Shown: positions 50,321 to 59,814 of the stretch, in pieces | Layout: every line of letters starts with the position of its first letter | Position numbering within the stretch: the first letter of the stretch is position 1 | From: Motiliproteus sp. MSK22-1 | Lineage (GTDB): Bacteria; Pseudomonadota; Gammaproteobacteria; Pseudomonadales; Balneatricaceae | Direction of reading: 5' to 3' | Length of the DNA stretch: 64,000 nucleotides | NCBI RefSeq assembly: GCF_001968815.1 | Contig: NZ_MIEQ01000035.1 | Coordinates: 1 to 64,000 of the forward strand | Notes under the pieces: generated by a model | Databases searched by the model: none | The model's input: only the letters and a program-made list of their open reading frames with translations | Told to the model about the DNA's origin: nothing | Program-made: the position numbers and the translations under genes

Positions 50321-51487
50321 ATGAACCTGATGTATCAGCCTACGGAAATACACTCTGAAACCATCAACATCGGTATTCCTGGAGTGCTGATGGATTCAGC
50401 AATTAACTCGCCGATTAAAGGGCTTCGCTCTGACACTGAAGTTGCAGTTAAGCAGAATACTCAATTTTCTTTTCAGAGACAGGCGCCTGGTAAAGAGTTA
50501 GCTGCATCAGCGAACTCCCAGAAAGCTGTGCAGGAAGTGGCCTTCCTGCTGTTACCCGGCTCTGGGCTTAGTTGTCTGAGTTTAGCTATCAATGTGTTGC
50601 GTCATGCTAATCAACAGGCAGGAGAATTACTTTATCGGTGGCATCTTCTGAGCGCCGATGGGTTGCCGGTATTAACTGAAGAAGGGTTCGAGATCGGTGT
50701 TCATTCTGCGATTACAACTGTCGACCCTGCTTCTTTGGACAAACTAATAGTCTGTGGAGGTCAGCAATATAAGGAGCAAACTGTATTGCGCTGGCTAAAT
50801 CGAGCGGGTGCAAAAGAGCTTTGCATTGGAGCTCTGGGGCAGGGAAGTTATCCACTCGCCCGTGCTGGATTGCTGGATGGTTACCGTTGTACGATTCATT
50901 GGGAATATCTGGCCAGTTTGCAGGAGGAATACCCTCAGCTCGAACTCAGTTCACAGTTGTTCGTCATTGATCGGGATCGGTTTAGCTGCTCAGGTGGAAG
51001 CGCAGTACAGGACTTGATGCTGCATATGATAGGTACCGAAACCAGTGGAGAGTTGGCTTTAGCCGTTTCTGAAGTGCTGGTGTGTGGAATGCGACTTCCC
51101 GGTGAACCTCAGAAAGGTGCTTGTCGCCGATCCTCGTTAGGTTATGCACCTCCAAGACTGCAGGAAGCTATTCTGCTGATGGAGTCTAATATTGAAGAGC
51201 CGCTACGCTTACAGGAGCTGGCTGAGTTACTGGATATTTCACGGCGCCAGCTGGAACGACTTTTTCGAAAGTATCTTAACAGCAAGCCATCCCGGTATTA
51301 CATGGAGCTGAGGCTGAATCGTGCCAGGCAACTACTGCAGCAAACCAATAAAAGCATTGTTGAGGTATCCATTGCATGTGGTTTCACTACAGCTTCTCAT
51401 TTCAGTAAAAGCGTTAAGGAACAGTTTGGATGCTCTCCAAGATCCCTGTGTTTACAAAGAGGATACCGCGGTAATCAGCACTCCTGA
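50321..51487 (+). CDS. GlxA-family AraC-type regulator 1
   Basis: A 388-residue regulator: N-terminal ~65-residue polar extension, DJ-1/PfpI-like (GATase1-like) domain ~70-245 (VAFLLLPGSGLSCLSLAIN; CSGGSAVQDLMLHMIG), and AraC DNA-binding domain ~280-380 (ELAELLDISRRQLERLFRKYLNSKPSRYYMELRLNRAR; SIVEVSIACGFTTASHFSKSVK). The type includes GbdR, CdhR and ArgR, activators of betaine, carnitine and arginine catabolism. AAGGGGAATGCA precedes the ATG. Confidence 0.92.
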   Translation: MNLMYQPTEIHSETINIGIPGVLMDSAINSPIKGLRSDTEVAVKQNTQFSFQRQAPGKELAASANSQKAVQEVAFLLLPGSGLSCLSLAINVLRHANQQAGELLYRWHLLSADGLPVLTEEGFEIGVHSAITTVDPASLDKLIVCGGQQYKEQTVLRWLNRAGAKELCIGALGQGSYPLARAGLLDGYRCTIHWEYLASLQEEYPQLELSSQLFVIDRDRFSCSGGSAVQDLMLHMIGTETSGELALAVSEVLVCGMRLPGEPQKGACRRSSLGYAPPRLQEAILLMESNIEEPLRLQELAELLDISRRQLERLFRKYLNSKPSRYYMELRLNRARQLLQQTNKSIVEVSIACGFTTASHFSKSVKEQFGCSPRSLCLQRGYRGNQHS

Positions 51488-51526
51488 GCTGTTGTTTTTT
51501 TGAGATGAAGCCAGAGGCTACCAGTC

Positions 51527-52513
51527 ATGACTGCACCTTATCAAACGGCATCTGTTGCGGTGCGGGTTGGATTTGTTTTAGTGCCTGGTTTTGCTTTGAC
51601 TTCCTTTTCCCTTGCGATAGAAGCTCTTAGCGTCGCAAACCTGCTTAGTGCCAAGACTGTCTATGACTGTAAACTTTACGCTGCTGACCCTGATGTCTCA
51701 GTTAAAACCGTTTTTAGTTCTAATGGAGTTCCTGTTCAGGTAGACACTCATGTCAGCGAGTGTTCTTTGCCTGATATCGTTTGTATCTGCGCCTATAAGC
51801 TGGCTGCAAAATATGATTGCAGTTTGCTGTTTTCCCTGCTGAAAAAACTGTCCAGGAAAGGATGCCGTTTTGTGGCTTTGTCCAGCGGTAGTTTTATCCT
51901 TGCTAAGGCAGGGATTCTGGAGGGCCACAGTTGTAGTTTGCTTAGTGAAGAAACCAATACGTTTCATGAGTTATACCCGAAGATATCGGTCCGTGAAAAT
52001 CTATATACAGTCAGTGGAAATATTCTGACTTGTGCTGGTGGTGTAACCACTCTCGATATGCTGCATTACGTCATTGCTCAGGATTATGGCAGCGAACTTG
52101 CCAATCGGGTATCGCAGAAATTTTTGCAGGAAAGAATCCGATCTCAGGAAGAGATCCAAAGCTCGCAGCGTTACTTCCACCTTAAGATGAAATCGGCCTG
52201 TTTAGCTGCGGCTATCGAAATAATGGAGAACAACATTGAACAACCCTGTTCCATAGAAGAGCTGGCCAGGAAAACAGGATCGACTACACGAACACTGGAA
52301 CATGTATTTCAGCGCTATGAGAGCATGACTCCGGGTCGTTATTATCTTTTTCTTCGTTTAGACAGAGCGAAGAGAATGGTTGAAGAAACTAACCTGCCGA
52401 TTGCGACCATTGCTCAGGCTACCGGATTTGGTTCACAGAGTTATTTTACCAAACGCTTCAAGGAAACCTATGCTATTCAGCCACGGCAATTACGCCTTCA
52501 GCATTATAGTTGA
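51527..52513 (+). CDS. GlxA-family AraC-type regulator 2
   Basis: A 328-residue paralogue in tandem, 39 bp after the first. DJ-1/PfpI-like domain with VGFVLVPGFALTSFSLAIEAL and TCAGGVTTLDMLHYVIA, then AraC domain (ELARKTGSTTRTLEHVFQRYESMTPGRYYLFLRLDRAK; PIATIAQATGFGSQSYFTKRFKETY). The shorter length equals that of GbdR (~367) and CdhR-like proteins without the extension. Two adjacent regulators suggest distinct ligands of one pathway. Confidence 0.92.
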   Translation: MTAPYQTASVAVRVGFVLVPGFALTSFSLAIEALSVANLLSAKTVYDCKLYAADPDVSVKTVFSSNGVPVQVDTHVSECSLPDIVCICAYKLAAKYDCSLLFSLLKKLSRKGCRFVALSSGSFILAKAGILEGHSCSLLSEETNTFHELYPKISVRENLYTVSGNILTCAGGVTTLDMLHYVIAQDYGSELANRVSQKFLQERIRSQEEIQSSQRYFHLKMKSACLAAAIEIMENNIEQPCSIEELARKTGSTTRTLEHVFQRYESMTPGRYYLFLRLDRAKRMVEETNLPIATIAQATGFGSQSYFTKRFKETYAIQPRQLRLQHYS

Positions 52514-52611
52514 GTCTGGTTATAACAGTTTTCGGATTTGTTATATTCAGCGTACTTCGTTTAAGTAGACACTGTGTTCCTCTTTATTTTCTCCGGGAAT
52601 AGGTGGGAACA

Positions 52612-53592
52612 GTGAATATTGCGATTAACCGCAGCCTCGAAAGTAAAACAACGTCTTTTAATGAGATCCCTATCGTTGATATCGGACCTTTACTGGATAA
52701 CAGTGAGCCGATAAAAGTAGCTGATAAGATCGGTTACGTTTGTGAAAATATTGGCTTTCTCTACATTAAGAACCACGGCATCAGCAAAGAGCTGATTAAT
52801 GAAGCTTATACTCTGGCTGAAGCCTTTTTTTCCCTTCCTGTTGAAGAGAAAAATAAGCTTGATATTAAACTATCCGGTCCTACATTACGGGGCTATATCC
52901 CGATGTACCGTGAAAATGTGGACCCTGGCTTTACCCGTGATTTCAAAGAATGTTTTGATTTTGGTCTGCATCAGGACGAGGTGTCTCCGTTTCATGGTCC
53001 CAATCTGATGCCAGAGACTCCTTTGCGTTTTAAGGAGGTTTTTGAACAATATCATGCCGCTATGCTAAATCTGTCTCGAAAGCTTATTGGTGCTATTGCC
53101 TTAAGTCTTGATTTGCCGCAAGACTATTTTGAAGACCTGCAGAAGAACCCGATAACCATTCAGCGCTTGTTACATTACCCTCCACAAGAAGGAGAGATTG
53201 CTCTGGATGAGATGGGTATTGGCGCTCACACCGATTATGGTTTTCTGACAATTCTGTCGCAGGATTCCAGCGGTGGTTTACAGGTGCAGAATCGTCAGGG
53301 AGACTGGATTGAAGCTCCTCCGGTAGAGGATACATTTATTGTTAATATTGGTGATCTGGTACAGACATTTACGAATGATCGCTATATATCCACCGTACAC
53401 CGGGTTATCAACAAAAGTGGTCGGGAGCGATACTCTATCCCATTTTTCATCGATTTGGACTATGAGGCTGTTGTACAGGTTGTTCCAACTTGCAGCCGTG
53501 CCGGGGCTGCAGAAAAATATGCGCCCTATACCAGTGGAGAGCATAAGTATAAGCGCTTTGTCGACAGCTATATTCATTTGCAGAATCAATAA
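52612..53592 (+). CDS. 2-oxoglutarate/Fe(II) oxygenase of the isopenicillin-N-synthase family
   Basis: About 326 residues. GTG 52612 is preferred (AGGTGGGA just upstream); GTG 52603 is the longer reading. N-terminal DIOX_N (IPIVDIGPLL; GFLYIKNHGI). Iron ligands in the longer numbering: His209, Asp211 (GAHTDYGFLTIL), His266 (YISTVHRV), and the 2OG-binding Arg276-x-Ser278 (RERYSIPFF). All essential residues are present, so it should be active. Hydroxylates or desaturates a small substrate; identity unknown, with N-methyl or cyclic amino acids suggested by context. Confidence 0.88.
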   Translation: MNIAINRSLESKTTSFNEIPIVDIGPLLDNSEPIKVADKIGYVCENIGFLYIKNHGISKELINEAYTLAEAFFSLPVEEKNKLDIKLSGPTLRGYIPMYRENVDPGFTRDFKECFDFGLHQDEVSPFHGPNLMPETPLRFKEVFEQYHAAMLNLSRKLIGAIALSLDLPQDYFEDLQKNPITIQRLLHYPPQEGEIALDEMGIGAHTDYGFLTILSQDSSGGLQVQNRQGDWIEAPPVEDTFIVNIGDLVQTFTNDRYISTVHRVINKSGRERYSIPFFIDLDYEAVVQVVPTCSRAGAAEKYAPYTSGEHKYKRFVDSYIHLQNQ

Positions 53593-53674
53593 CCGATAAA
53601 TCAAAACCTGCTGGGTTTAACCGGTGCTGACAGGGTTTAACGGCCGGTTATCTATCGGCACGTTGAATTGGTGA

Positions 53675-54532
53675 TTACATAACCTTCGGTAGCTGTTGTC
53701 GTAATATCTGAGCAAAGTTGGCCAGGGTGGGAGACCCCCTGTCCTTCTGAAAAATCCGTATGTCAGTCTGTCCCAGTGCCGGAAGGTTCCATTCGTCCGG
53801 CACAATCTGGAGTTCATTGGGAATACTTCCCTCTGCAATGACTGACAGTCCCATTCCTGCAATGACAGCGGCCTGTACACTTACCGCTCCCTGTGCAGAG
53901 AATACGATACGATAAGGGATTCCCAGAGCATTTAATACCTTGAAGGTATGCTCCCGGTAAATACAGCCTTGCGGGTGGAGGGCCAGAGGTATGGGCTGGT
54001 CTGGTTGATAGTTAAATTCAGGGGAGCAGACCCACTTTAGCTCTCGGGAAGTTAAGGTCTCCCCACCTTGGTAGTCAGGCATGGCGTTGACAACGGCAAT
54101 ATCCAATTTGTCATCACAGATAAGTTGTACCAGGTCTCTGCATAGATGCATGGTCAGTTCAATCTGATTAACAAATTGAATTTGATTTGCCAGAAAGTTC
54201 TGAAAAAAACCCACCGTCAAATCTTCCGGTAAGCCAAGGCGAATAATCTCTTTTTTATCTTTCTGCAGTGCCGTACCCACCATCTTGTCGTGAGCATCCA
54301 GCACCGAAATGGCTTCCGGTAACAGCAGGTTTCCGTTTGGGGTCAATCTCAGGTTGTGGTAGTTGCGGTGGAACAGGCTGGCACCTAATTGTTCTTCGAG
54401 TTTTTTAATCCTTAGGGATAAGGCCGACTGGGAACAGTGCAACGCCAGGGCTGCTGCCGAAAAAGACCCCAGGTTTTCTGCAAGAACAAAGCTACGTAGC
54501 GCAGCAATATCCATATTTACAACACTGGCCAT
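53675..54532 (-). CDS. LysR-family regulator
   Basis: A 285-residue LysR-type regulator. HTH in MDIAALRSFVLAENLGSFSAAALALHCSQSALSLRIKKLEEQLGASLFHR, with the usual periplasmic-binding-like effector domain ~90-285. AGGA precedes ATG 54532. It diverges from the MttB-family gene and thus likely controls it. The last helix (NFAQILRQQLPKVM) is normal, so it is complete. Confidence 0.93.
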   Translation of the reverse strand: MASVVNMDIAALRSFVLAENLGSFSAAALALHCSQSALSLRIKKLEEQLGASLFHRNYHNLRLTPNGNLLLPEAISVLDAHDKMVGTALQKDKKEIIRLGLPEDLTVGFFQNFLANQIQFVNQIELTMHLCRDLVQLICDDKLDIAVVNAMPDYQGGETLTSRELKWVCSPEFNYQPDQPIPLALHPQGCIYREHTFKVLNALGIPYRIVFSAQGAVSVQAAVIAGMGLSVIAEGSIPNELQIVPDEWNLPALGQTDIRIFQKDRGSPTLANFAQILRQQLPKVM

Positions 54533-54669
54533 TGGAATTCCTCATAGCTATCAGCGGAATTAGTCAATTTACTGGCAGCCAACTGAATTGTAAAGTTTAT
54601 TGAGGCTAATGACTAATCCGAGCTGAAACATTAGCCGATCTGAAATATAGCCACAGAGGGTATGCAGAC

Positions 54670-56235
54670 ATGAGCACAACTACTACATCTACAACAACAA
54701 GAACACGCCGTCGCGGTGGTCGTAGCTCACTCCGGGAAATCCGTTCAAAACATGTTGAGAAAATGCTACCTGGACTGACCCGGGGGCTTCCGTTGACAGA
54801 GCCCATGGACGAAGATCAGATCAAGAGAATCGATAATGAATCGATGCGGATTCTCGAAGAGGTGGGGGTGATGTTTCGTGATCCTATCGCTCTCAATCAA
54901 TGGCGCGAAGCAGGCGCTGAGGTTGAGGGAGAGCTGGTTAAAATTGATCGAGGCTTGATAAAAGAGCTGATCTCTTCGATCCCGACTGAATTGACCTACC
55001 ATGCCCGGAATCCTCAGAATAATGTAGAGCTGGGAGGCCGCCACTCTATCTTTGTTCCAATGACGGGGGCTCCGTTTATGCGGGATCTGGAGGATAAGCG
55101 CCGTTGGCCAACGCTGAACGATTTGGGTGACTTCCATAAGTTGGCTCACATGCTGCCAGCACTGCACTCGACAGCCCACCATATCGTTGAGCCGATGGAT
55201 CATCCGGTTGCCCACCGGCATTTACGTATTACTTATTCATCTATGAAGCATTCTGATAAAACTTTTATGGGTATGACTTCTTCCGGTAAAAATGCCCAGG
55301 ATGTGATGAAGATGTGCGCCATTCTTTTTGGTGAAGAGTTTATGCAAACTCACCCGGTCACTACCGGTAATATCAACGGCAATTCGCCGCTGGTCTGGGA
55401 TGAAACCATGCTTGGGGCGATGCGTGCCTTTGCGGAATATAATCAGCCGGTACTCTGTTCTCCTTTTGTTCTTGGGGGGGCCAATACGCCGGCGTCCGTT
55501 GTGCCTGCTGTCGTGCAACTTAATGCGGAAGCCCTGTCTGGACTGGCCTATACTCAGCTGGTTCGCAAAGGAACGCCTGCCATTTACGGCCACTACCTGT
55601 CTACCGTCTCCATGGCGTCAGGCGCCCCCATGGCGGGTACACCTGAAATCAGTCTGATGAACTTTATGATTGGTCAGATGGCTCGTTTTTATGATGTACC
55701 CTGGCGCACTTCTAACACACTGGGAGGAGCTAAAACCTTTGATGCTCAGGCAGGTTATGAAAGTGCCATGACCATGAATGCGGTATTAATGTCTGGAGCC
55801 AACTATATCTGGCATTCTGCTGGCTGGAATGAGGCCGGAATGCATTGTTCCATGGCCAAATTTGTGGTGGATGCAGATATGTGTGGAATGGGTTATCGAA
55901 TGGCAGAAGGGCCGCGATGGGATGACTTCGATGAAGCCCTTGCAGCCGTTCGAGATGTCGGTCCGGCAGGCCATTATCTCGGGCACTCTCATACCATGGA
56001 GAACTTTCAGCGGGCATTCTATATGCCTAAGCTGTTTGATAATAACTCCATTGAGCAGTGGCAAGCTGAAGGGTCAAAAGAAATAACAGAACGAGCGCTG
56101 GCTTATGCTAAAACCCTGTTGAGCGAGTATCAGGAGCCCAAACTGGATGACGCCAAAAATGATGAGCTGTTAGATTTTGTCGCTCGACGCGAACAGGAAA
56201 TTCCTGCGGTGGATGCGTTAAACGAATCCCATTAA
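54670..56235 (+). CDS. MttB-family corrinoid-dependent methyltransferase (non-pyrrolysine)
   Basis: A 521-residue member of the MttB superfamily. It begins with a Thr/Ser- and Arg-rich tail. Family cores: SMRILEEVGVMFRDPIALNQW, KIDRGLIKELISSIP and GGAKTFDAQAGYESAMTMNAVLMSGANYIWHSAGW. There is no in-frame TAG in the 521 codons, so it lacks pyrrolysine like MtgB (glycine betaine), MtpB (proline betaine) and MtcB (carnitine). Those enzymes transfer a methyl group from a quaternary amine to a corrinoid protein. No corrinoid protein gene or activase is in the window. Confidence 0.88.
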   Translation: MSTTTTSTTTRTRRRGGRSSLREIRSKHVEKMLPGLTRGLPLTEPMDEDQIKRIDNESMRILEEVGVMFRDPIALNQWREAGAEVEGELVKIDRGLIKELISSIPTELTYHARNPQNNVELGGRHSIFVPMTGAPFMRDLEDKRRWPTLNDLGDFHKLAHMLPALHSTAHHIVEPMDHPVAHRHLRITYSSMKHSDKTFMGMTSSGKNAQDVMKMCAILFGEEFMQTHPVTTGNINGNSPLVWDETMLGAMRAFAEYNQPVLCSPFVLGGANTPASVVPAVVQLNAEALSGLAYTQLVRKGTPAIYGHYLSTVSMASGAPMAGTPEISLMNFMIGQMARFYDVPWRTSNTLGGAKTFDAQAGYESAMTMNAVLMSGANYIWHSAGWNEAGMHCSMAKFVVDADMCGMGYRMAEGPRWDDFDEALAAVRDVGPAGHYLGHSHTMENFQRAFYMPKLFDNNSIEQWQAEGSKEITERALAYAKTLLSEYQEPKLDDAKNDELLDFVARREQEIPAVDALNESH

Positions 56236-56265
56236 TTTAGCTGCAACGGCGAACCGGCTCTTTAA

Positions 56266-56302
56266 ACCCAGTGAGTCTTTAAAATTCAAAGACTCACTGG
56301 GT
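56266..56302. terminator. Hairpin after the MttB-family gene
   Basis: ACCCAGTGAGTCTTT (56266-56280) and AAAGACTCACTGGGT (56288-56302) form a perfect 15-bp stem with a 7-nt loop. No T run follows on either strand. It separates the converging MttB and EamA genes. Confidence 0.75.
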
Positions 56303-56316
56303 ATTCAAAAAATATG

Positions 56317-56352
56317 TTGTGCCGGCTTTCTCAATTGTGCCGGCTTTCTCAA
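56317..56352. repeat. 18-bp perfect tandem duplication
   Basis: Unit TTGTGCCGGCTTTCTCAA at 56317-56334 and 56335-56352. A further GAAAGACTCATTGG just beyond repeats part of the preceding hairpin arm, so this small region is a mosaic of duplications. Confidence 0.9.
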
Positions 56353-56377
56353 TAAGAGTGATGAAAGACTCATTGGA

Positions 56378-57271
56378 TCACCTTTTCACAGGCCTTTTGC
56401 CTTTCGATAATATAACAGCAGCAATAATCACCATCGTGCCCCCGGTTAACATCGTCAGGCTAAGACTTTCTTCGATGAGTATCACGGCAATAGCCACTGC
56501 AACAATGGGTTCCAGTGTCGATAAGGTGGCTGCATCAGATGCCCCTATTCGAGGAGAGCCGCTAATAAAAGTAGCTATTGGCAGAATCGTGGCGAACAGG
56601 GCGAGTCCCAGGATAGCAAACCAGCCGCTGGCAGACTGTGGCCAATCTGCACCTTGAAGCATCAGAGCAACAGAAAAAGTAACCGCACCGCCAACAAGAA
56701 TGACTCCAGCTGAGGCCATAGGGTTCTGTGGTGGAACCTTATGGGTGCCATAGAGAATGGCGGATCCGTAGCTGAGGGCGGCAAACAGAGCCCAGAAAAT
56801 TCCGGCCATATCCCCGTGAAAATCCATCCCTGTCGCCAATAGCACGCCACTACTGGCTAGTACCAGGCTGAATATTTTACTCCAGCTTGATTTTTCAGCC
56901 AGAAAGAGAATGGAATAAAGTGTCACAAAGGCAGGAAACGAGAACATCAATATGACGGCCAGACTGACTGAGGCGCTGTGACTGGCACTGTAGTAGCCAA
57001 GTGCCGCACCGGCGTATCCGATACCAATCAACAGTGTCTGAGCAAATAGCTTAGGAGTTGGAAGGCTGATCTTACGTTTTTTCAGCCACAGCAATAGCAG
57101 GATAGCAGCCAAAGAAAAGCGTGCGAACAGCAGGCCAATAGGATCTGCGCCTGCCTGGTAGGCGAAATAGGCAAAGAAAGGCTGGAGGCCGTAACTGAAT
57201 GCAGCCAGCAGAACCAGGATAAAACCCCGGGTGTATTCTTGCTGATGGCTGGGAATATAGCTCGTTTGCAT
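56378..57271 (-). CDS. DMT-superfamily (EamA) transporter
   Basis: About 297 residues from ATG 57271 (MQTSYIPSHQ). The frame is open further upstream but would cross the terminator at 57378-57414. Ten hydrophobic helices in two EamA repeats; LLIGIGYAGAALGYYSASHSASVSLAV and ASDAATLSTLEPIVAVAIAVILIEESLS are typical cores. Probably exports a metabolite; substrate unknown. No good ribosome-binding site was seen for the chosen start. Confidence 0.82.
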   Translation of the reverse strand: MQTSYIPSHQQEYTRGFILVLLAAFSYGLQPFFAYFAYQAGADPIGLLFARFSLAAILLLLWLKKRKISLPTPKLFAQTLLIGIGYAGAALGYYSASHSASVSLAVILMFSFPAFVTLYSILFLAEKSSWSKIFSLVLASSGVLLATGMDFHGDMAGIFWALFAALSYGSAILYGTHKVPPQNPMASAGVILVGGAVTFSVALMLQGADWPQSASGWFAILGLALFATILPIATFISGSPRIGASDAATLSTLEPIVAVAIAVILIEESLSLTMLTGGTMVIIAAVILSKGKRPVKR

Positions 57272-57377
57272 AGGGTGGTTCCGGTAATCGCTCTGGTAAT
57301 TGGTTGTTATAGGCATCCAGATGTAATGGAAATAATGCTGAAACAGGTCTGCCTGGGATGACCTTACTGATAAACAG

Positions 57378-57416
57378 AAAACGGCCTCTGACTTGGAGCC
57401 AGAGGCCGTTTTTTGG
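57378..57416. terminator. Terminator of the Rieske oxygenase gene
   Basis: AAACGGCCTCTG, 9-nt loop, CAGAGGCCGTTT then TTT: a 12-bp stem with A/T tracts on both sides. It is immediately downstream of the minus-strand Rieske gene and works in both directions. Confidence 0.92.
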
Positions 57417-57426
57417 TAATGCACGT

Positions 57427-58647
57427 TTATCTGGACAGTTTGCTTTTCATGGTGTCACAGTACCAGTCAACAAATTGGCAGACACCGTTTTCGGCGATTT
57501 CAGAGAAAGGACCAGGAACATAGGAAGGGGATCTGAGGCCACGGAAGGTTTCTTCCACCAATTGGCGATCCTGATCATTAGTGGCCAGCCAGACCTTTGT
57601 CAGAGTATCAAGGTCATAGTCCCGATCCACCTGTGAATCTTTGTGTACCAGCCATTTGGTTGTGACCAGGGTTTCTCCAGGTCCTAATGGCAGTATCCTA
57701 AAGCTCAGGGCATGATCACCAAGAAAGTGATTCCACGTGGATGGGTAGTTAAAGTACAGCAGGGCGCCGATATTTTGCTCGTCAGTGTTATCTAAGCGGC
57801 TATTAACGGCTGGTTTGCCATCCATGGTATAACTGACTGAATTGTTGAACAGTGGAATTCGCGTCATACGGTATTGGCCGTTTTCATCCATATGCATGCG
57901 ACTGGGCAGACCGGCAGCTTCACAACGCTCCCAGAGCTCAATGAGTTCTGGATCTTCATTGCCACCAACCCCTGCCACGGCCGGGTTCTCCATAAATGAC
58001 TTCAGCAGCTCGGGATGATTGCTGTCACAGTGGTAGCACTCTCGATTATTTTCGAACACCAGTTTCCAGTTACCTTTTTCAATCAGATTGGATTCGAAGG
58101 CAACTTTACAGTTATCCAGATTATGGGGCGTGATAAATTTGGACAGAGCCTGGCGGAATTCAGCAAAATCCGGTGCTTGCTCAGCGGTGCAGACGTAAAT
58201 ATAGGAATTAACAACTTCACAGTGTACTGGCATCAGGCCGTGATCATCATTATTGAAGTGCTCACCCATGTTGGCTGCAAACATCAGTTTACCGTCCAGA
58301 TCATAGGTCCAGCGGTGATAGGGGCAGACCAGTTTGGCCACCTTTCCTTTGTTCTCCGCACAGAGGCGAGAGCCCCGATGGCGACAGGCATTATGAAACG
58401 CACGGATGTGCCCCTGGCTATCCCTTACGATCACGACCGGAAAGTCGCCGATCTGCAAAGTCAGGTACTCACCGGGCTGTTCTATTTCGAAGGAGTGACC
58501 TGCGAAAATCCATTCTTTGTGCCAGATTTGCTCTAGATCGTCCCGGTACACATCTGCGCTCAGGTAAAGATCGCGACCTAAGGCATGGCCGGGTTTACGT
58601 TGGTTGATAAGGGCCAGCGTTGTTTGATCAGTAACTTGGTCTGTCAT
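57427..58647 (-). CDS. Rieske oxygenase, glycine-betaine-monooxygenase (GbcA) like
   Basis: A 406-residue ring-hydroxylating-type oxygenase alpha subunit. Rieske 2Fe-2S ligands Cys88, His90, Cys108, His111 (NACRHRGSRLC and CPYHRWTY). Mononuclear iron site His206 and His211 (NRECYHCDSNHPE), preceded by the NWKLVFEN helix characteristic of GbcA. GbcA hydroxylates glycine betaine to release formaldehyde and dimethylglycine; Stc2 and carnitine oxygenases are related. A GbcB-type reductase is not in the window. Proline betaine or another N-methyl compound remains possible as substrate. Confidence 0.87.
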   Translation of the reverse strand: MTDQVTDQTTLALINQRKPGHALGRDLYLSADVYRDDLEQIWHKEWIFAGHSFEIEQPGEYLTLQIGDFPVVIVRDSQGHIRAFHNACRHRGSRLCAENKGKVAKLVCPYHRWTYDLDGKLMFAANMGEHFNNDDHGLMPVHCEVVNSYIYVCTAEQAPDFAEFRQALSKFITPHNLDNCKVAFESNLIEKGNWKLVFENNRECYHCDSNHPELLKSFMENPAVAGVGGNEDPELIELWERCEAAGLPSRMHMDENGQYRMTRIPLFNNSVSYTMDGKPAVNSRLDNTDEQNIGALLYFNYPSTWNHFLGDHALSFRILPLGPGETLVTTKWLVHKDSQVDRDYDLDTLTKVWLATNDQDRQLVEETFRGLRSPSYVPGPFSEIAENGVCQFVDWYCDTMKSKLSR

Positions 58648-58830
58648 TCTTGTCGCTCCAGAGTCAGCATCTGTTGTTGCTGGTTTTTATTTTCATATTT
58701 TTTTCTTTTTTATTGTGGCAGTCTGATATGTGGAGCTTCAGGCTCAAATCATCACTGTGCGTTGTAGTGTAGAAGTGCAGCGTAGCGGCGCAAAACGACT
58801 TTTTATACTGAAAATTGAAAACACGTAGTT

Positions 58831-59793
58831 ATGGTTAAACATGTAGAACCTGATAAAACCCTGGTAAAAATGCCTTCCCTGAGGGCTGTTAAATCTTTTG
58901 TAGCGGCGGCCAAGTACCAGAATTTTACCCGTGCAGCAGAAGCTCTTTGTGTTACACAGGCTGCTATCAGTCGTCAGATCCGAGAACTGGAAGCATCTTT
59001 GGGAGTGGCTCTTTTTAAGCGGGCAGGGCGGGCTGTTGAACTGACAGAGGCCGGGACCATTCTTTATGATGCTGCCTATCTTTCGTTCGTCAATATTGCC
59101 CAGACCGCAGATCGAATAAAGTCCACTCATACCAATAAGCAGGTGTTGACGATATGTTGTTCACCTGCATTTTCGGCCCTTTGGCTCTCTCGTCGTTTAC
59201 CGGGATTCTTTGCAGCAAATCCTGATATAGACATCAATGTTGTGGCGACGGAAAACTTTCTGAAAATGGAACCGGGGGTATATCCTGATGTGTTCATTAA
59301 TAAAGTAACGGACCCCCGTAAAGGCTATCATTCTATCCCTTTGTTTCATGATGTGATTTATCCTGTCTGCACGCCGCAGTTTGTTGCGGAAAATCCGATG
59401 ATTAATAGCCTGGAGGGACTGCGGGATACGGTACTGCTCAACTTGAGCCCCTATGGTCGTGCCCAGATTGCTGAGCATGTCGACTGGGGAGTATGGTTCG
59501 GTTTTCATGAAATACAGTTTGATGAGCGCCCGCGGGACGGCAGTCATGTGTTCAATGCAAATGATTACAATATGTTGATACAGATGGTATTAAATCATCA
59601 GGGAGTTTCGTTAGGGTGGCATCATCTGGTAGAGCCATTAATGGAGCAGGAGCTGTTGGTAAAGCCCGTTGGGCAGGAGTTAGTGTTTGAGAAAAAATTT
59701 CATTATCTTACTTATGCTGAAAGCAAAGTGGATAACGAAGAATTTAGCCGTTTTAGAGATTGGTTACTATCCTGTGTTGATCCGTCCTGTTAA
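58831..59793 (+). CDS. LysR-family regulator (GcvA-like)
   Basis: A 320-residue LysR regulator of the GcvA type: LRAVKSFVAAAKYQNFTRAAEALCVTQAAISRQIRELEASLGVALFKRAGRAVELTEAG. An effector-binding domain follows (~110-310). It is divergent from the Rieske gene, the likely target. About 20 residues precede the HTH; an internal Met could also start the protein (MPSLRAVKSF). Confidence 0.93.
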   Translation: MVKHVEPDKTLVKMPSLRAVKSFVAAAKYQNFTRAAEALCVTQAAISRQIRELEASLGVALFKRAGRAVELTEAGTILYDAAYLSFVNIAQTADRIKSTHTNKQVLTICCSPAFSALWLSRRLPGFFAANPDIDINVVATENFLKMEPGVYPDVFINKVTDPRKGYHSIPLFHDVIYPVCTPQFVAENPMINSLEGLRDTVLLNLSPYGRAQIAEHVDWGVWFGFHEIQFDERPRDGSHVFNANDYNMLIQMVLNHQGVSLGWHHLVEPLMEQELLVKPVGQELVFEKKFHYLTYAESKVDNEEFSRFRDWLLSCVDPSC

Positions 59794-59814
59794 TCAGCCG
59801 GAAGGTTCAGGGGG

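Noticed and set aside
54670-56235. Pyrrolysine (in-frame TAG) in the MttB-family gene
   Set aside because: The 521-codon frame is uninterrupted, so this is the non-pyrrolysine branch.
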